Shown here: positions 50,886-60,704 of the stretch, piece by piece
How positions within the stretch are numbered: the first letter of the stretch is position 1
Layout: every line of letters begins with the position of its first letter
Source of the DNA: Bacteroidales bacterium
GTDB taxonomy: Bacteria > Bacteroidota > Bacteroidia > Bacteroidales > Muribaculaceae
Assembly (NCBI GenBank): GCA_015061055.1
Contig: SUXH01000011.1
Location: 1-64,000 of the forward strand
Length of the DNA: 64,000 bases
Reading direction: 5' to 3'
Position numbers and translations under genes: made by a program
Notes under the pieces: model-generated
Database searches by the model: none
Told to the model about the DNA's origin: nothing
Seen by the model: only the letters and a program-made list of their open reading frames with translations

Positions 50886-53066
50886 ATGACAAAGAAACTA
50901 AAAATCCGTGATTTGACACTTCGCGATGGTCAGCAATCACTATTTGCGACTCGTCTAAGTCAACAAAGCATTGATAAATTGTTGCCTCATTATCTTGAGG
51001 CCGGCTTTTACGCAATGGAAGTGTGGGGCGGTGCTGTGCCTGACTCGGTGATGCGCTATTTGGACGAAAGCCCATGGGTGCGTCTTAAATCAATCAGCGA
51101 TAAGATTCAAGGTAAGTCATATTTGACTGCATTGTCTCGCGGTCGTAACCTATTCGGTTATGTTCCTTATCCAACAACAGTAATTGAGGGATTCTACAAA
51201 GAAGCTATCGCAAACGGTCTTGGTATAATGCGTATTTTTGACGCACTTAATGACCTTGAAAATGTGAAGGAATCGGTAGAAATTATCAACAAACTTGGTG
51301 GTATTCCTGATGGTGCTGTGTGCTACACTGTAGATCCTAAGGACGAAGCTATCGAAGTGGAAGTTGAAGTAGAAGAAGAAGTTCCGGCAAGTGGTTTCTT
51401 TGCAAAACTTCTCGGTAAGAAAGAAATCGTTAAGGTTAAGAAGACTGTTCTTCAAGAACCTAAGAAGATCTTTACCGACGATTACTTCGTAGAAAAAGCT
51501 AAGGGTTACGAAGCACTTGGTGCTAAGATTATCACATTGAAGGATATGGCAGGTCTTGTAAATCCTGCTCGCATCGCAACTCTTATGCCACGCTTGAAGG
51601 CTGCTGTGAACGTGCCAATCGACTTCCATACACACTGTACTCCGGGTTATGGTCTTGCATCGGGCTTGATGGCTATTTTGCACGATGTTGATATCCTTGA
51701 TACAAACATTTGGTGGTTTGGTGAAGGTTCTGCAGCTCCTGCAATCGAACTTATTTACATCTTCGCTAAGAAACTTGGCGTAGAAGTGGAAGTGAATATG
51801 GAAGCAGTGGGTAAGATTCGTGAAGAATTGAAGGCTGCTCGCGAAAGTTTGCGCGACTTCGACCTACACAAGGATAACTTCCCTAAGGCATTCGATCCAT
51901 TGAAGGATACTCTACCTGCAGAAATCGATGCACAATTTGATAAGGCAATTGAAGCTGCTAAGGCTAATGACGAAGAAGCACTTCTTGCCGCTTGTCATGC
52001 TATTGAAGCATACTTCAATTTCCCAAAACCAAATATCATTGTTAAGGAAGCCGAAGTACCCGGTGGTATGTACTCAAATATGGTAGCTCAACTTCGTCAG
52101 TTGAAGGCTGAAGATGTGCTTGAAGATGCAATGAAACTTATCCCTAAGGTGCGTCGCGATGCCGGACTCGTGCCACTTGTGACTCCAACAAGCCAAATCG
52201 TTGGTAGCCAAGCTGTGATGGTTGCATTGAGCCGTAAGGCAGGAAACGAAGATTACAAGAACACTTCAAACCAATTCGTATCGTTGGTTAAGGGTGAATA
52301 TGGTAAGACTCCGGTAGCTATCGATCCTAAGTTCCGCGAACAAATTACCGGTAGCGCACAAGAAGTACCTTATGATGTGAATTCATATAAGAGCCAAGAC
52401 AATCCAACACTTGCCAAGTATGGCAATGTGAAGCTTGCTAAGGATAATCAAGAGTTGTTGCTACTTGAACTTCTACCTACAGTGGCTAAGACATTCCTTG
52501 AAAATCGTCGTGCTGAAGAATTTGCTGCTGTCGGTGGTAGTGTAGCCGAAGCTGCTCCGGAACCTGTAGTAGAAGCTGCTCCGGCTGACGGTCCTGTAAC
52601 CGGTCCTACACTTAATGCTCCAATGGGTGGTACAGTGGTAGAAATCAATGTTAAGCCGGGCGATAAGGTTAAGAAGGGACAATCATTGTTGATGTATGAA
52701 GCAATGAAGATGCAAAACGAGATCGAAAGTGATGGCGAATACATAATCAAGCGCGTTCTTGTACAACCTGGCGATGTGGTTCAATCAGGTCAACCAATGA
52801 TTGAGTTTGTAGATCCAAATGCTGCTGATGTAGAAGAAGGTCCTGTAACCGGTCCAACTCTAAAAGCTCCAATGGGTGGTACTATCGTAGAACTACACGT
52901 TAAACCGGGAGATAAGGTTAAGAAGGGTCAATCATTGTTGATGTATGAAGCAATGAAGATGCAAAACGAAATTGAAAGTGAAGGCGATTACACTGTTAAG
53001 CGCATTCTTGTAAAAGAAGGTGAAGTGATTACAGCCGGTCAACCAATTATCGAATTTGTAGGCTAA
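50886..53066 (+). CDS. biotin-dependent carboxyltransferase (oxaloacetate decarboxylase alpha / pyruvate carboxylase B type) with two biotinyl domains
   Basis: 726 residues. HMGL-like carboxyltransferase barrel (about 5-300): 'RDLTLRDGQQSLFATRL' at 8-24, 'DMAGLVNPARIA', metal-binding 'DFHTHCTPGYG' near 242. It has an unusual acidic-basic insert at about 155-200. A conserved PycB domain follows (about 310-540), then an Ala/Pro linker and two biotinyl domains (about 569-642 and 652-726), each with the biotin lysine in 'EAMKMQNEIES'. It moves a carboxyl group between biotin and pyruvate/oxaloacetate. The beta and gamma subunits are not in the window. Codon use and a strong promoter suggest high expression. 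Confidence 0.93.
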   Translation: MTKKLKIRDLTLRDGQQSLFATRLSQQSIDKLLPHYLEAGFYAMEVWGGAVPDSVMRYLDESPWVRLKSISDKIQGKSYLTALSRGRNLFGYVPYPTTVIEGFYKEAIANGLGIMRIFDALNDLENVKESVEIINKLGGIPDGAVCYTVDPKDEAIEVEVEVEEEVPASGFFAKLLGKKEIVKVKKTVLQEPKKIFTDDYFVEKAKGYEALGAKIITLKDMAGLVNPARIATLMPRLKAAVNVPIDFHTHCTPGYGLASGLMAILHDVDILDTNIWWFGEGSAAPAIELIYIFAKKLGVEVEVNMEAVGKIREELKAARESLRDFDLHKDNFPKAFDPLKDTLPAEIDAQFDKAIEAAKANDEEALLAACHAIEAYFNFPKPNIIVKEAEVPGGMYSNMVAQLRQLKAEDVLEDAMKLIPKVRRDAGLVPLVTPTSQIVGSQAVMVALSRKAGNEDYKNTSNQFVSLVKGEYGKTPVAIDPKFREQITGSAQEVPYDVNSYKSQDNPTLAKYGNVKLAKDNQELLLLELLPTVAKTFLENRRAEEFAAVGGSVAEAAPEPVVEAAPADGPVTGPTLNAPMGGTVVEINVKPGDKVKKGQSLLMYEAMKMQNEIESDGEYIIKRVLVQPGDVVQSGQPMIEFVDPNAADVEEGPVTGPTLKAPMGGTIVELHVKPGDKVKKGQSLLMYEAMKMQNEIESEGDYTVKRILVKEGEVITAGQPIIEFVG
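52590..53063 (+). repeat. tandem duplication of the biotinyl domain (249-bp unit)
   Basis: Two copies start at 52590 and 52839 (GGTCCTGTAACCGG). A stretch of over 50 bp around the biotin site is identical except for one base. The spacer is a short acidic linker. Confidence 0.9.
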
Positions 53067-53095
53067 AAATTGTAAAACTACAATATGGTAAGGGG

Positions 53096-53132
53096 TGTAT
53101 CAAAATTAAGTTTTTGGTACACTCTTATTTTT
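53096..53132 (+). terminator. terminator after the carboxyltransferase gene
   Basis: Stem GTGTATCAAAA/TTTTGGTACAC with one wobble and a 6-nt loop, followed by CTTATTTTTA. Confidence 0.75.
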
Positions 53133-53240
53133 ATATTATTGCAATAATATTGGTTCTACGCATTCTGCGTTTTAAATACCGATTTTTCGATATGTTGAAA
53201 AATAATCGAAAATCCTCGATGAAATCGGGCTTTTTTGTAA

Positions 53241-53262
53241 TTGCGTACTATTTGCGTACTAT
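53241..53262 (+). repeat. 11-bp direct repeat upstream of the paralogous pair
   Basis: TTGCGTACTAT occurs twice in perfect tandem, about 30 bp upstream of the -7 box of the next gene. It could be a regulator-binding site. The rest of the gap 53133-53345 holds no gene. Confidence 0.6.
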
Positions 53263-53266
53263 TTTT

Positions 53267-53298
53267 CTTGGTTTTGGTCGGCAAGGTTATTAAATTTG
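53267..53298 (+). promoter_or_regulatory. promoter of the four-repeat paralogue operon
   Basis: CTTG at 53267-53270 (one mismatch to TTTG), 20-bp spacer, TAAATTTG at 53291-53298. Confidence 0.6.
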
Positions 53299-53345
53299 CT
53301 AAAAAAATAACTCGAAAAAACAATTAAAATAGAACCGACCATAAT

Positions 53346-54992
53346 ATGAGATTGCAAAACTTCATATTTATTTTATTAGTCTTTGTCTCTACTATATTTT
53401 GTGCTGAGGCAAAATCCACAATGGAGCAACTCATTAATAAGGAGTGGTATGAGTTTGACTTTAAAACGATGAAACCAGACGAAAGCCGTTATGTGAGATA
53501 TACAGGAACTCAACGATTGGAGGTGAGTGCCGACGAGGACGGAAATACAAGAATGCGTGTGCAGAAGTATTATTTGTCGTATGAGTGGGAGGAAAGATTT
53601 GATTCACGGAAAGTAGGAAAGTATCGTAATGGTAAATACATTGTGATTAGAGGTGAACGTGATACTTCTAATGTTGAAGTAATAAAGACTATTTGTCTTG
53701 AAATAATGAAACTCACAGATAATAGATTGAATATTAAGAATCTAAGTGATTTTGACTTGCCGAGAAATTTCTATGTAACCAATGATGAGAATGCTGATAC
53801 CAAAGAAGGTATATTTGTTCCTACCATAGATTTGCTCGCAAATAAGTTGTGGTTTATGCTTGATGATAAAGGAAATAGAACTGGTATGGAATGGTCTTTT
53901 GATTATGGTTCATGTTATAAATGTCAATTGCCAGAGAATAGGTATACAGAATTTCCAAAATGGGAGCGACGAGAGTTCTATTTATCGAATGAAATAGTAA
54001 CTGAATTTAAACGAAAGAAAGTTGGTAAATCGAAGAATGGTTTATACTTAGTGATTAATGATCAAGGAGAAGACGGAGAGTGGCAAGTGCGAACATATGA
54101 CATAAAAACGCTCTCGGCAGATCGCTTGATGCTTGAGTGTGTGTATCCTCGTGGAGAAAAAAATATTATATTTGAATCTCAACGTAGCCGAAAAGAAGAG
54201 AAAGAGTCTAAGATGAAACCACAGCAAAAGAATCTTATAGGTAAGGAATGGTATCGAGTTGATACCGCTACTTGGCAACGAACTAAATATGTAGAGACTT
54301 TTACTGAAACGCATATAACTCGTTCTTTCCCATCAAGAAAGAATGGAGAATTGGTGAATAATAAGTTTACATTTGAGTATTATATGTCAAATCAGCCCGC
54401 AGAGGAGTTTGACTGGAGGCAAAAAGGAAATAATCCGGAAGGAGATTATTTAGTGGTGAATGAGTCCGATGCAGATGGAAAATATCGAGCAGTGAATTAT
54501 AAAATAATGTCGCTTGAAGGTAGTAGTATGTTTACTATAAATGTATCGCATCCTGATAGCATACTCCATATATATGATCGAGATAAAACAGCCGAAGAAC
54601 TGAGTCTTTCAAAATATGTAACAATTGATAGCTTGGGTATGAGAAAGTCAATGAAGGCTATGATGGTGGGCAAGCAATGGTATTGGATTGAAGATGGCGA
54701 AAAGCGTATGTATTGGCCTCGTTATTACACCGAAACACAGTTTGCTTCGCCTCAATGGAAGAAAACAAAGAAAGGATATAAATGCGAATTGAGTATAGCT
54801 GATTGGTGCCTTACAAATAATGCTATGAATAGAAGTAGTAGTTTGAATGATGCCGTTTATAATGTTCAATGGGCATATTATCCTGATTGGTTTAGTTTGT
54901 ATTGGTTTAGGAATTTATACGTTTCAGATGCCAAAGTATTGTGGCAAGCTGCAAGGCATCCTGATCGAATAATAATGCTAGTAAATGAATGA
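53346..54992 (+). CDS. exported hypothetical protein with four tandem repeats (paralogue 1)
   Basis: 548 residues. Signal peptide at 1-22 (cut after C-A-E-A). Four repeats of about 110-140 residues follow, at about 26-155, 158-285, 296-425 and 438-548. Each begins 'K-x-W-Y/F' ('NKEWYEFD', 'NKLWFMLD', 'GKEWYRVD', 'GKQWYWIE') and in the first three has 'YYLS/YMSN---E-FD---K-GK--NG-Y-VI/VN'. The pattern suggests lipocalin-like beta domains. I recognise no family. The gene downstream is its close paralogue in the same operon. Periplasmic or outer-surface location is inferred from the signal peptide. Confidence 0.75.
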   Translation: MRLQNFIFILLVFVSTIFCAEAKSTMEQLINKEWYEFDFKTMKPDESRYVRYTGTQRLEVSADEDGNTRMRVQKYYLSYEWEERFDSRKVGKYRNGKYIVIRGERDTSNVEVIKTICLEIMKLTDNRLNIKNLSDFDLPRNFYVTNDENADTKEGIFVPTIDLLANKLWFMLDDKGNRTGMEWSFDYGSCYKCQLPENRYTEFPKWERREFYLSNEIVTEFKRKKVGKSKNGLYLVINDQGEDGEWQVRTYDIKTLSADRLMLECVYPRGEKNIIFESQRSRKEEKESKMKPQQKNLIGKEWYRVDTATWQRTKYVETFTETHITRSFPSRKNGELVNNKFTFEYYMSNQPAEEFDWRQKGNNPEGDYLVVNESDADGKYRAVNYKIMSLEGSSMFTINVSHPDSILHIYDRDKTAEELSLSKYVTIDSLGMRKSMKAMMVGKQWYWIEDGEKRMYWPRYYTETQFASPQWKKTKKGYKCELSIADWCLTNNAMNRSSSLNDAVYNVQWAYYPDWFSLYWFRNLYVSDAKVLWQAARHPDRIIMLVNE

Positions 54993-55006
54993 TATTAAAT
55001 AACGAG

Positions 55007-56740
55007 ATGAACGTAAGTAGACAATTATATATGCTGTTAATGGTGGTATTTGCTTCGTCGATGTTTGTTGCTGAGGCAAAATCCACAATGGAGCAACTCA
55101 TTAATAAGGAGTGGTATGAGTTTGACTTTAAAACGATGAAGTCAAATGAGAATTATTATGTGAAGTATACAGGAACACAACGCCTCATTGTGAGTGCTGA
55201 TGAAGATGGTAATACAAAGATGCGTGTGCAGAAGTATTACTTGACAAACAGATGGGAAGAACGATTTGATTCTACCAAGGTGGGTAAGAATCGTAATGGT
55301 AAATATATCATAATTCGTGGAGCTAAAAATGAAAATGGTGATTATAATGTAATATGTCACGAAATTACAGAACTTTCTACTATACAGTTGAATATTAAGG
55401 ATTTGAGCCATCCGGGTTTGTCGCAGAAGTTTTATGTAACGATGAATGATGATAAATCTGTAAGAGAGGGAAAGTTTCAATCGACGATAGATTTGCTTGC
55501 CGATAAGGTGTGGTTTATGCTCGATGAGAACCAGAAAAGAACCGGTATGGAATGGACTTTTGGCTATAGCGCATATTTTAAATGTAAAATGCCAGAAAAT
55601 CGATTAGCCGAATTTCCAAAATGGGAACGACGTGAATTTTATTTGTCGAATGAAATAGAAACAAAGTTTGATCGTAAAAAGGTGTGCCAATCAATGAATG
55701 GTATATATCTAGTTGTTAATGACCTTGAGGAAGATGGCGAATGGCAAACTCGAACTTACGACATAAAAACGCTCTCGGCTAATCGCTTAATGCTTGAGTG
55801 TGTGTATCCAAAGGGGGAAGGTACTTTGGTTTTTGAAAATCAATATAGCCCTCAAGATGAGAAAACGGTTAAGATGAAGCCGCAACAAAAGACCTTGATG
55901 GGGTGGGATTGGTATCGTATTGACACTGCTACTTGGCGTCGCTCTAAATATGTGGAGAATTTCACCGAAACACATGTAACTCGTTCTTTCCCATCAAGAA
56001 AAAACGGTGAGATGGTGAATATAACGGTAACTTTTGAATATTATATGTCAAATCAGCCCGTAAAAGAGTTTGATTGGACGCAAAAAGGAAAGAATCCGGA
56101 GGGTGACTATATAGTGGTGAATGAGCCTGATGCTAATGGTAAATATCGTGCAGTGAATTATAAGATAATGTCGCTTGAAGGAAGTAATATGTTTACTATA
56201 AATGTGTCGCACCCTGATAGTATACTTCATATATATGAGCGAGACAAAACTGCCGAAGAGCTATTAATGGTTCGTCCATTGTCGATAGACAGTGTGGGTG
56301 GTGAAAGAACAATGTTTTCAATGATAGTGGGTAAGCAGTGGTATTATCGTTTGTCAAATGGGCTTAAATCATTGATATATCCTGAATATTTCACTGCAAC
56401 AACTTATGCAGTGCCTGTGTGGTATGAAACAAAGAATGGTTATGGCTGTGAATTGGAAACAGGAGAATGGTGTTTATCAGATAAACCGAGAGATATGAAA
56501 CCCGGAACGGAAAATGGTATATATTTGCTTCAATACACAAAGAATCCAAAGAGATTATATAGAAATATGCAAAACAATCAGAACCGAATCAGGTATCGTA
56601 CCGGAAGATATAACCGACGTGTTCATCAATCACTTCCTGTTCAGTTTTACTCATATAAAGTGCTTTATTTGACTGAATATCTGATGGTTTTAGAGCCGGT
56701 GCGAAATCCGAGAAATAGGGTGGTGTATATGAGTGAATGA
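55007..56740 (+). CDS. exported hypothetical protein with four tandem repeats (paralogue 2)
   Basis: 577 residues from the ATG at 55007; an ATG at 54989 overlapping the previous stop (ATGA) is the alternative and would add six residues. Signal peptide at about 1-24 (cut after V-A-E-A). The four repeats match paralogue 1 throughout, and the first 40 mature residues are almost identical at the DNA level. The last repeat differs and carries a basic Asn/Arg insert (NMQNNQNRIRYRTGRYNRR) before the end. The divergence pattern (identical N-terminus, variable last repeat) suggests a recent duplication with selection on the C-terminus. Confidence 0.75.
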   Translation: MNVSRQLYMLLMVVFASSMFVAEAKSTMEQLINKEWYEFDFKTMKSNENYYVKYTGTQRLIVSADEDGNTKMRVQKYYLTNRWEERFDSTKVGKNRNGKYIIIRGAKNENGDYNVICHEITELSTIQLNIKDLSHPGLSQKFYVTMNDDKSVREGKFQSTIDLLADKVWFMLDENQKRTGMEWTFGYSAYFKCKMPENRLAEFPKWERREFYLSNEIETKFDRKKVCQSMNGIYLVVNDLEEDGEWQTRTYDIKTLSANRLMLECVYPKGEGTLVFENQYSPQDEKTVKMKPQQKTLMGWDWYRIDTATWRRSKYVENFTETHVTRSFPSRKNGEMVNITVTFEYYMSNQPVKEFDWTQKGKNPEGDYIVVNEPDANGKYRAVNYKIMSLEGSNMFTINVSHPDSILHIYERDKTAEELLMVRPLSIDSVGGERTMFSMIVGKQWYYRLSNGLKSLIYPEYFTATTYAVPVWYETKNGYGCELETGEWCLSDKPRDMKPGTENGIYLLQYTKNPKRLYRNMQNNQNRIRYRTGRYNRRVHQSLPVQFYSYKVLYLTEYLMVLEPVRNPRNRVVYMSE

Positions 56741-56806
56741 TTTTAAGATAAAACGAAGAAAAACGAGTGTCAAAATGACGATTTGTATAAAAAGTTGTTG
56801 AGAGCA

Positions 56807-56838
56807 TTTGGCTAATTCGGGTAAAATGAGTAACTTTG
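56807..56838 (+). promoter_or_regulatory. rplS promoter
   Basis: TTTG at 56807-56810, a 20-bp spacer, TAACTTTG at 56831-56838. The leader is about 78 nt and can form a CAGG/CCTG hairpin, which might be a ribosomal-protein control site. Confidence 0.85.
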
Positions 56839-56922
56839 CACCGCTTTTGTAATCGCTGGCAGGAAAAGAGTGGCCTGTTATGTTGCAAGGGTTTATGTAA
56901 AACGTTTTATAATTAAAGAAAA

Positions 56923-57285
56923 ATGGTAGACTTAATTAAGGTCGCAGAAGAAGCTTTCGCAACAGGAAAGCAACACCCAGAATTTAAGGCAGGTGACACA
57001 ATCACAGTAGCTTATCGCATCAAGGAAGGTAACAAGGAACGTATCCAACAATATCGTGGCGTTGTTATCAAGATCGTAGGTGAAGGCACAAAGAAGCGTT
57101 TCACAGTGCGTAAGATTAGTGATGCTGGTATTGGAGTGGAAAGAATTTTCCCAATGGAATCTCCATTTATCGACAGCATCGAAGTAAATCGTTACGGTAA
57201 GGTACGTCGTGCAAAACTTTACTACTTGCGTGGTCTTACAGGTAAGAAGGCTCGTATCAAAGAACGTCGCGTAGTAAACAAGTAA
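56923..57285 (+). CDS. rplS: 50S ribosomal protein L19
   Basis: 120 residues. The body matches L19: '[22 protein letters not shown]' region at about 21-42, '[23 protein letters not shown]' at about 43-65 (in pieces), '[18 protein letters not shown]' and '[21 protein letters not shown]' at the C-terminus. It lies at the 30S-50S interface. Single gene with a strong promoter and terminator. Translation signal: an A-rich AAAGAAAA before the ATG, usual for Bacteroidetes. Confidence 0.98.
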   Translation: MVDLIKVAEEAFATGKQHPEFKAGDTITVAYRIKEGNKERIQQYRGVVIKIVGEGTKKRFTVRKISDAGIGVERIFPMESPFIDSIEVNRYGKVRRAKLYYLRGLTGKKARIKERRVVNK

Positions 57286-57316
57286 GAAGCGTAGACAATA
57301 ATCTAACGAACTTCAT

Positions 57317-57354
57317 AAAAAGCTATTCTCTTATTGCAGAGGATAGCTTTTTTT
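57317..57354 (+). terminator. terminator after rplS
   Basis: Stem AAAAGCTATTCTC/GAGGATAGCTTTT with one wobble and an 8-nt loop, followed by seven T. Confidence 0.88.
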
Positions 57355-57400
57355 GTGTAAATTTATTATTTGATATAGTAATATTAGCCGAAAAATGCAG

Positions 57401-57408
57401 TATCTTTG
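57401..57408 (+). promoter_or_regulatory. -7 box of the gpmI promoter
   Basis: TATCTTTG, 50 bp upstream of the ATG at 57459. Confidence 0.6.
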
Positions 57409-57458
57409 TATGTTGGTAAAAAAAGTAATTGAATAATAAACAAAATAATGATAGAATT

Positions 57459-58976
57459 ATGGCAAAGAAAGCATTATTGATGATTCTCGATGGTTGGGGA
57501 ATCGGAAACAAGACAAAGTCGGATGTAATTTCATCAACAGCTACACCATATTGGGATAGCTTGCTTGCAAATTATCCACACTCTGAGCTTCAAGCAAGTG
57601 GAGAAAATGTGGGATTGCCCGACGGACAAATGGGGAATAGTGAAGTGGGACACTTGAATATTGGAGCAGGTCGAGTACTTTATCAAGATCTTGTGAAAAT
57701 CAATAAGTCAATTCGTGATAAGTCGATACTAGAAAATCCTGAAATCAAGAATGCATTTGGATATGCAAAGGAAAACGGAAAAGCAATCCATTTTATGGGA
57801 TTGACATCAACAGGTGGTGTACACAGCTCACTTGACCACGTGTATGCTCTTTGCGATATCGCTAAAGAATATGGCTTGAAAGATGTGTTTATTCACTGCT
57901 TTATGGACGGTCGCGATACAGACCCAAAGAGTGGAAAGGGCTTTATCGAAGATTTACAAGCTCATTGCGAAAAGAGTGCCGGTGTGATAGCTTCAATTAT
58001 AGGTCGCTACTATGCAATGGATCGCGATAAACGTTGGGATCGTGTGAAAGTAGCTTACGATATGCTTATCGAAGGTAAGGGAGAATCGGCAACTGATATG
58101 GTGGCTGCTGTTCAAAAGTCGTATGACAATGATGTAACCGATGAATTTATGCTTCCTATCGTAAATAGTACTGTAAATGGAGGAACTATTAAGGAAGGTG
58201 ATGTGGTGCTGTTCTATAACTATCGTAACGACCGCGCGAAGGAACTTACAATCGTGCTTACTCAAGAAGATATGCCGGCTGAAGGAATGAAGACAATTCC
58301 AAATCTTCAATATTATTGTATGACTCCATATGATGCATCGTTCAAGGGATTGCATATCTTGTTTGACAAGGAAAATGTGAACAATACGATAGGTGAATAT
58401 GTTGCATCACTTGGAAAGAAGCAACTTCACATTGCAGAAACAGAAAAGTATGCTCACGTTACTTTCTTCTTCAATGGTGGGCGTGAAACACCTTACGAAG
58501 GTGAAGATCGTATCCTTGTTCCATCTCCAAAGGTGGCTACTTATGACTTGCAACCTGAAATGAGTGCTCCTGAAGTGGCTGAAAAACTTGCAGAAGCTAT
58601 CGGTACACAGAAATATGATTTCATCGTGGTGAATTTCGCTAATGGTGATATGGTGGGACACACAGGTATTTATGAGGCTATAGAAAAGGCTGTGGTAACA
58701 GTGGATAAGTGTGTGGAACAAGTGGTTGAGGCAGCTAAGGCTAACGATTATGAGGTGATAATCATTGCTGACCATGGTAATGCTGATAATGCAATCAATG
58801 AAGACGGAACACCAAATACTGCTCACTCATTGAATCCTGTGCCATGTGTGTATGTAACAGAAAACAAGGATGCAAAGATTGAAAATGGTATTCTTGCCGA
58901 TGTAGCTCCAACAATGTTACACATTATGGGTCTTCCACAACCTGCTGAAATGACAGGTAAGGATTTGATAAAATAA
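57459..58976 (+). CDS. gpmI: 2,3-bisphosphoglycerate-independent phosphoglycerate mutase
   Basis: 505 residues from the ATG at 57459; the TTG at 57429 is less likely. Converts 3- to 2-phosphoglycerate in glycolysis. Alkaline-phosphatase fold with '[10 protein letters not shown]' at 7-16 (metal Asp), the phosphoserine loop '[17 protein letters not shown]' at about 56-72, '[11 protein letters not shown]' near 147, and '[10 protein letters not shown]' near 437. Needs manganese in most bacteria. Single gene with its own promoter; two hairpins follow. Confidence 0.97.
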   Translation: MAKKALLMILDGWGIGNKTKSDVISSTATPYWDSLLANYPHSELQASGENVGLPDGQMGNSEVGHLNIGAGRVLYQDLVKINKSIRDKSILENPEIKNAFGYAKENGKAIHFMGLTSTGGVHSSLDHVYALCDIAKEYGLKDVFIHCFMDGRDTDPKSGKGFIEDLQAHCEKSAGVIASIIGRYYAMDRDKRWDRVKVAYDMLIEGKGESATDMVAAVQKSYDNDVTDEFMLPIVNSTVNGGTIKEGDVVLFYNYRNDRAKELTIVLTQEDMPAEGMKTIPNLQYYCMTPYDASFKGLHILFDKENVNNTIGEYVASLGKKQLHIAETEKYAHVTFFFNGGRETPYEGEDRILVPSPKVATYDLQPEMSAPEVAEKLAEAIGTQKYDFIVVNFANGDMVGHTGIYEAIEKAVVTVDKCVEQVVEAAKANDYEVIIIADHGNADNAINEDGTPNTAHSLNPVPCVYVTENKDAKIENGILADVAPTMLHIMGLPQPAEMTGKDLIK

Positions 58977-58988
58977 TTATAGTGGGAA

Positions 58989-59082
58989 CTCTTGTCGAAT
59001 AGGAAGACAAGAGGAGAATGTAATCCATAGCGATTATTTAATTTATCGGATTGTGGCGATGTTGCTACAATCCGTTTTTTTT
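58989..59082 (+). terminator. two hairpins after gpmI, the second a terminator
   Basis: The first is CTCTTGTC/GACAAGAG (58989-59013) without a T-run. The second is CGGATTGTGGC/GCTACAATCCG (about 59047-59074) followed by eight T, a good terminator. Confidence 0.8.
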
Positions 59083-59103
59083 GTATGGATTTATTGGTTA
59101 TTT

Positions 59104-59135
59104 CTTGATTGGACGTGAGTATTTCATTATTTTTG
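59104..59135 (+). promoter_or_regulatory. promoter of the 5'-nucleotidase gene
   Basis: CTTG (one mismatch) at 59104-59107, 20-bp spacer, TATTTTTG at 59128-59135, 30 bp before the ATG. Confidence 0.6.
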
Positions 59136-59165
59136 TATTTGAAAAGATCTTAAAAAGAATAAGAT

Positions 59166-60695
59166 ATGAAATTGAACAGAATAGTTTTGAGTTTGTGCTT
59201 TGTGCTTGCACTCGGATTGGTGAGCGCAAGAGGTGAGCATCTTGTGATATTGACAATGAATGATACGCATAGCCACGTAGATACTGATTTTGATGGAAAA
59301 GGCGGAATGTTGCGACAGAAAGTGCTGTTTGACAGCGTGCTATGTGCCGAAAAAAATGTGATGCGTGTACACGCAGGAGATGCAGTGCAAGGGACCCTTT
59401 ATTTTTCGGAATTTAAAGGTGTCGTGGAGTATGAGATGCTGAATAAGATGAATTTTGATGTTGTAATAGCCGGTAATCATGAATACGATAATGGAATGGA
59501 CGACCTTGCTCATTATTATAAGAATGTTAAGGCATCGCGTTTGTGCTCTAATTATGATTTCGCAGGTACAGTGCTTGAAGGCGTGTTTGAACCATATATA
59601 ATAAGAGAATTTGGAGGGCGAAAAATAGGGTTTATTGGTTTGAACTTAGACCCCAATGGAATGATTGTAGATACTAATAGCAAAGGCGTGGGCTTTACTT
59701 CAATAGTTGATGCTGCAAATGCTGTTGCAGGAATGTTGAAACGTGAAAAAGGTGTGGACTTTGTGGTAGCAGTAACTCATATCGGTTATGATATGTCGTC
59801 GGCGGAACTTGTTGGCGATGTTCAAATGGTACAAAATAGTACTGATATCGACTTAGTGATAGGCGGACATACCCATACCAAGATAGAGGCTAAAAATAAC
59901 ACGAAAGTTGCATGGCTTGTGCCCAACAAAGACGGAAAATTGATTCCAATAACACAAACAGGTAATCATGGTAAGGCTGTGGGTATTATTGATATTGATC
60001 TTGAAACGTTGAAAGTGGTGGATTATAGATTACTTCCGATTGATAAGCGTTATGATAGCCGAATTAATTATCCCGAAATAGAAAGTTTCCTTGCTCCTTA
60101 TAAGCACGTTGTAGATTCGTTGATGAACAGGGAAGTGGCAGTATCGGCAAAGGCTATGTCGCGTGGTCTTGGTGCATTGAGTAATTGGACAAGTGATGCG
60201 GCTCGTGATATTACTGCTAAGTTGAGCGGTATGAAAGTGGATTGCGCTATTATGAATAAAGGAGGTATTCGTCGGTCTATGCCTAAAGGCAGTGTGTCGG
60301 AAGGTGTTATCAATTCGATGTATCCATTTGATAATCGATTGATGGTAATAGAACTTACCGGAGTTCAACTTTTACGTTCGTTGGAAATTATGGCAATGCG
60401 TGGAGGTGATGCGACAAGTAGCGACTTGATAGTTGAATTTACAAAAGATGGTAAGATAAAAAGTGCAAAGATTAAAGGTAAAGATGTCAAACCCAAAAAG
60501 AAATATAAAGTGGTAACACTTGACTATCTTGCTAATGGTGGAGATTATATGGCGCCATTTAAGGAGGGCAAACGATTGTTTGCCGATGATGTAAAAGTGT
60601 CGGAACGTTACCTCGATTTTATTGAGAATCTCACTCTTGAGGGTAAGATGATTGATGCCGATGATGAACTGAGAATGAAGCAGGTGAGTGAATAA
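59166..60695 (+). CDS. secreted 5'-nucleotidase/metallophosphatase (UshA-like)
   Basis: 509 residues. Signal peptide at 1-22. N-terminal metallophosphatase domain (about 25-280): 'LTMNDTHSHVDTD' at about 29-41, 'VHAGDAVQG', 'VIAGNHEYDNG' near 100, 'GGHTHTKI' near 236. C-terminal 5_nucleotid_C domain (about 330-495): 'SAKAMSRGLGALSNWTSDA', 'AIMNKGGIRRSMPKG' near 361, 'YPFDNRLMVIELTGVQL' and 'YKVVTLDYLANGGDYM'. It releases nucleosides or phosphate from nucleotides in the periplasm. The two halves are joined in one gene. Confidence 0.93.
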   Translation: MKLNRIVLSLCFVLALGLVSARGEHLVILTMNDTHSHVDTDFDGKGGMLRQKVLFDSVLCAEKNVMRVHAGDAVQGTLYFSEFKGVVEYEMLNKMNFDVVIAGNHEYDNGMDDLAHYYKNVKASRLCSNYDFAGTVLEGVFEPYIIREFGGRKIGFIGLNLDPNGMIVDTNSKGVGFTSIVDAANAVAGMLKREKGVDFVVAVTHIGYDMSSAELVGDVQMVQNSTDIDLVIGGHTHTKIEAKNNTKVAWLVPNKDGKLIPITQTGNHGKAVGIIDIDLETLKVVDYRLLPIDKRYDSRINYPEIESFLAPYKHVVDSLMNREVAVSAKAMSRGLGALSNWTSDAARDITAKLSGMKVDCAIMNKGGIRRSMPKGSVSEGVINSMYPFDNRLMVIELTGVQLLRSLEIMAMRGGDATSSDLIVEFTKDGKIKSAKIKGKDVKPKKKYKVVTLDYLANGGDYMAPFKEGKRLFADDVKVSERYLDFIENLTLEGKMIDADDELRMKQVSE

Positions 60696-60704
60696 CTTCA
60701 TCAA

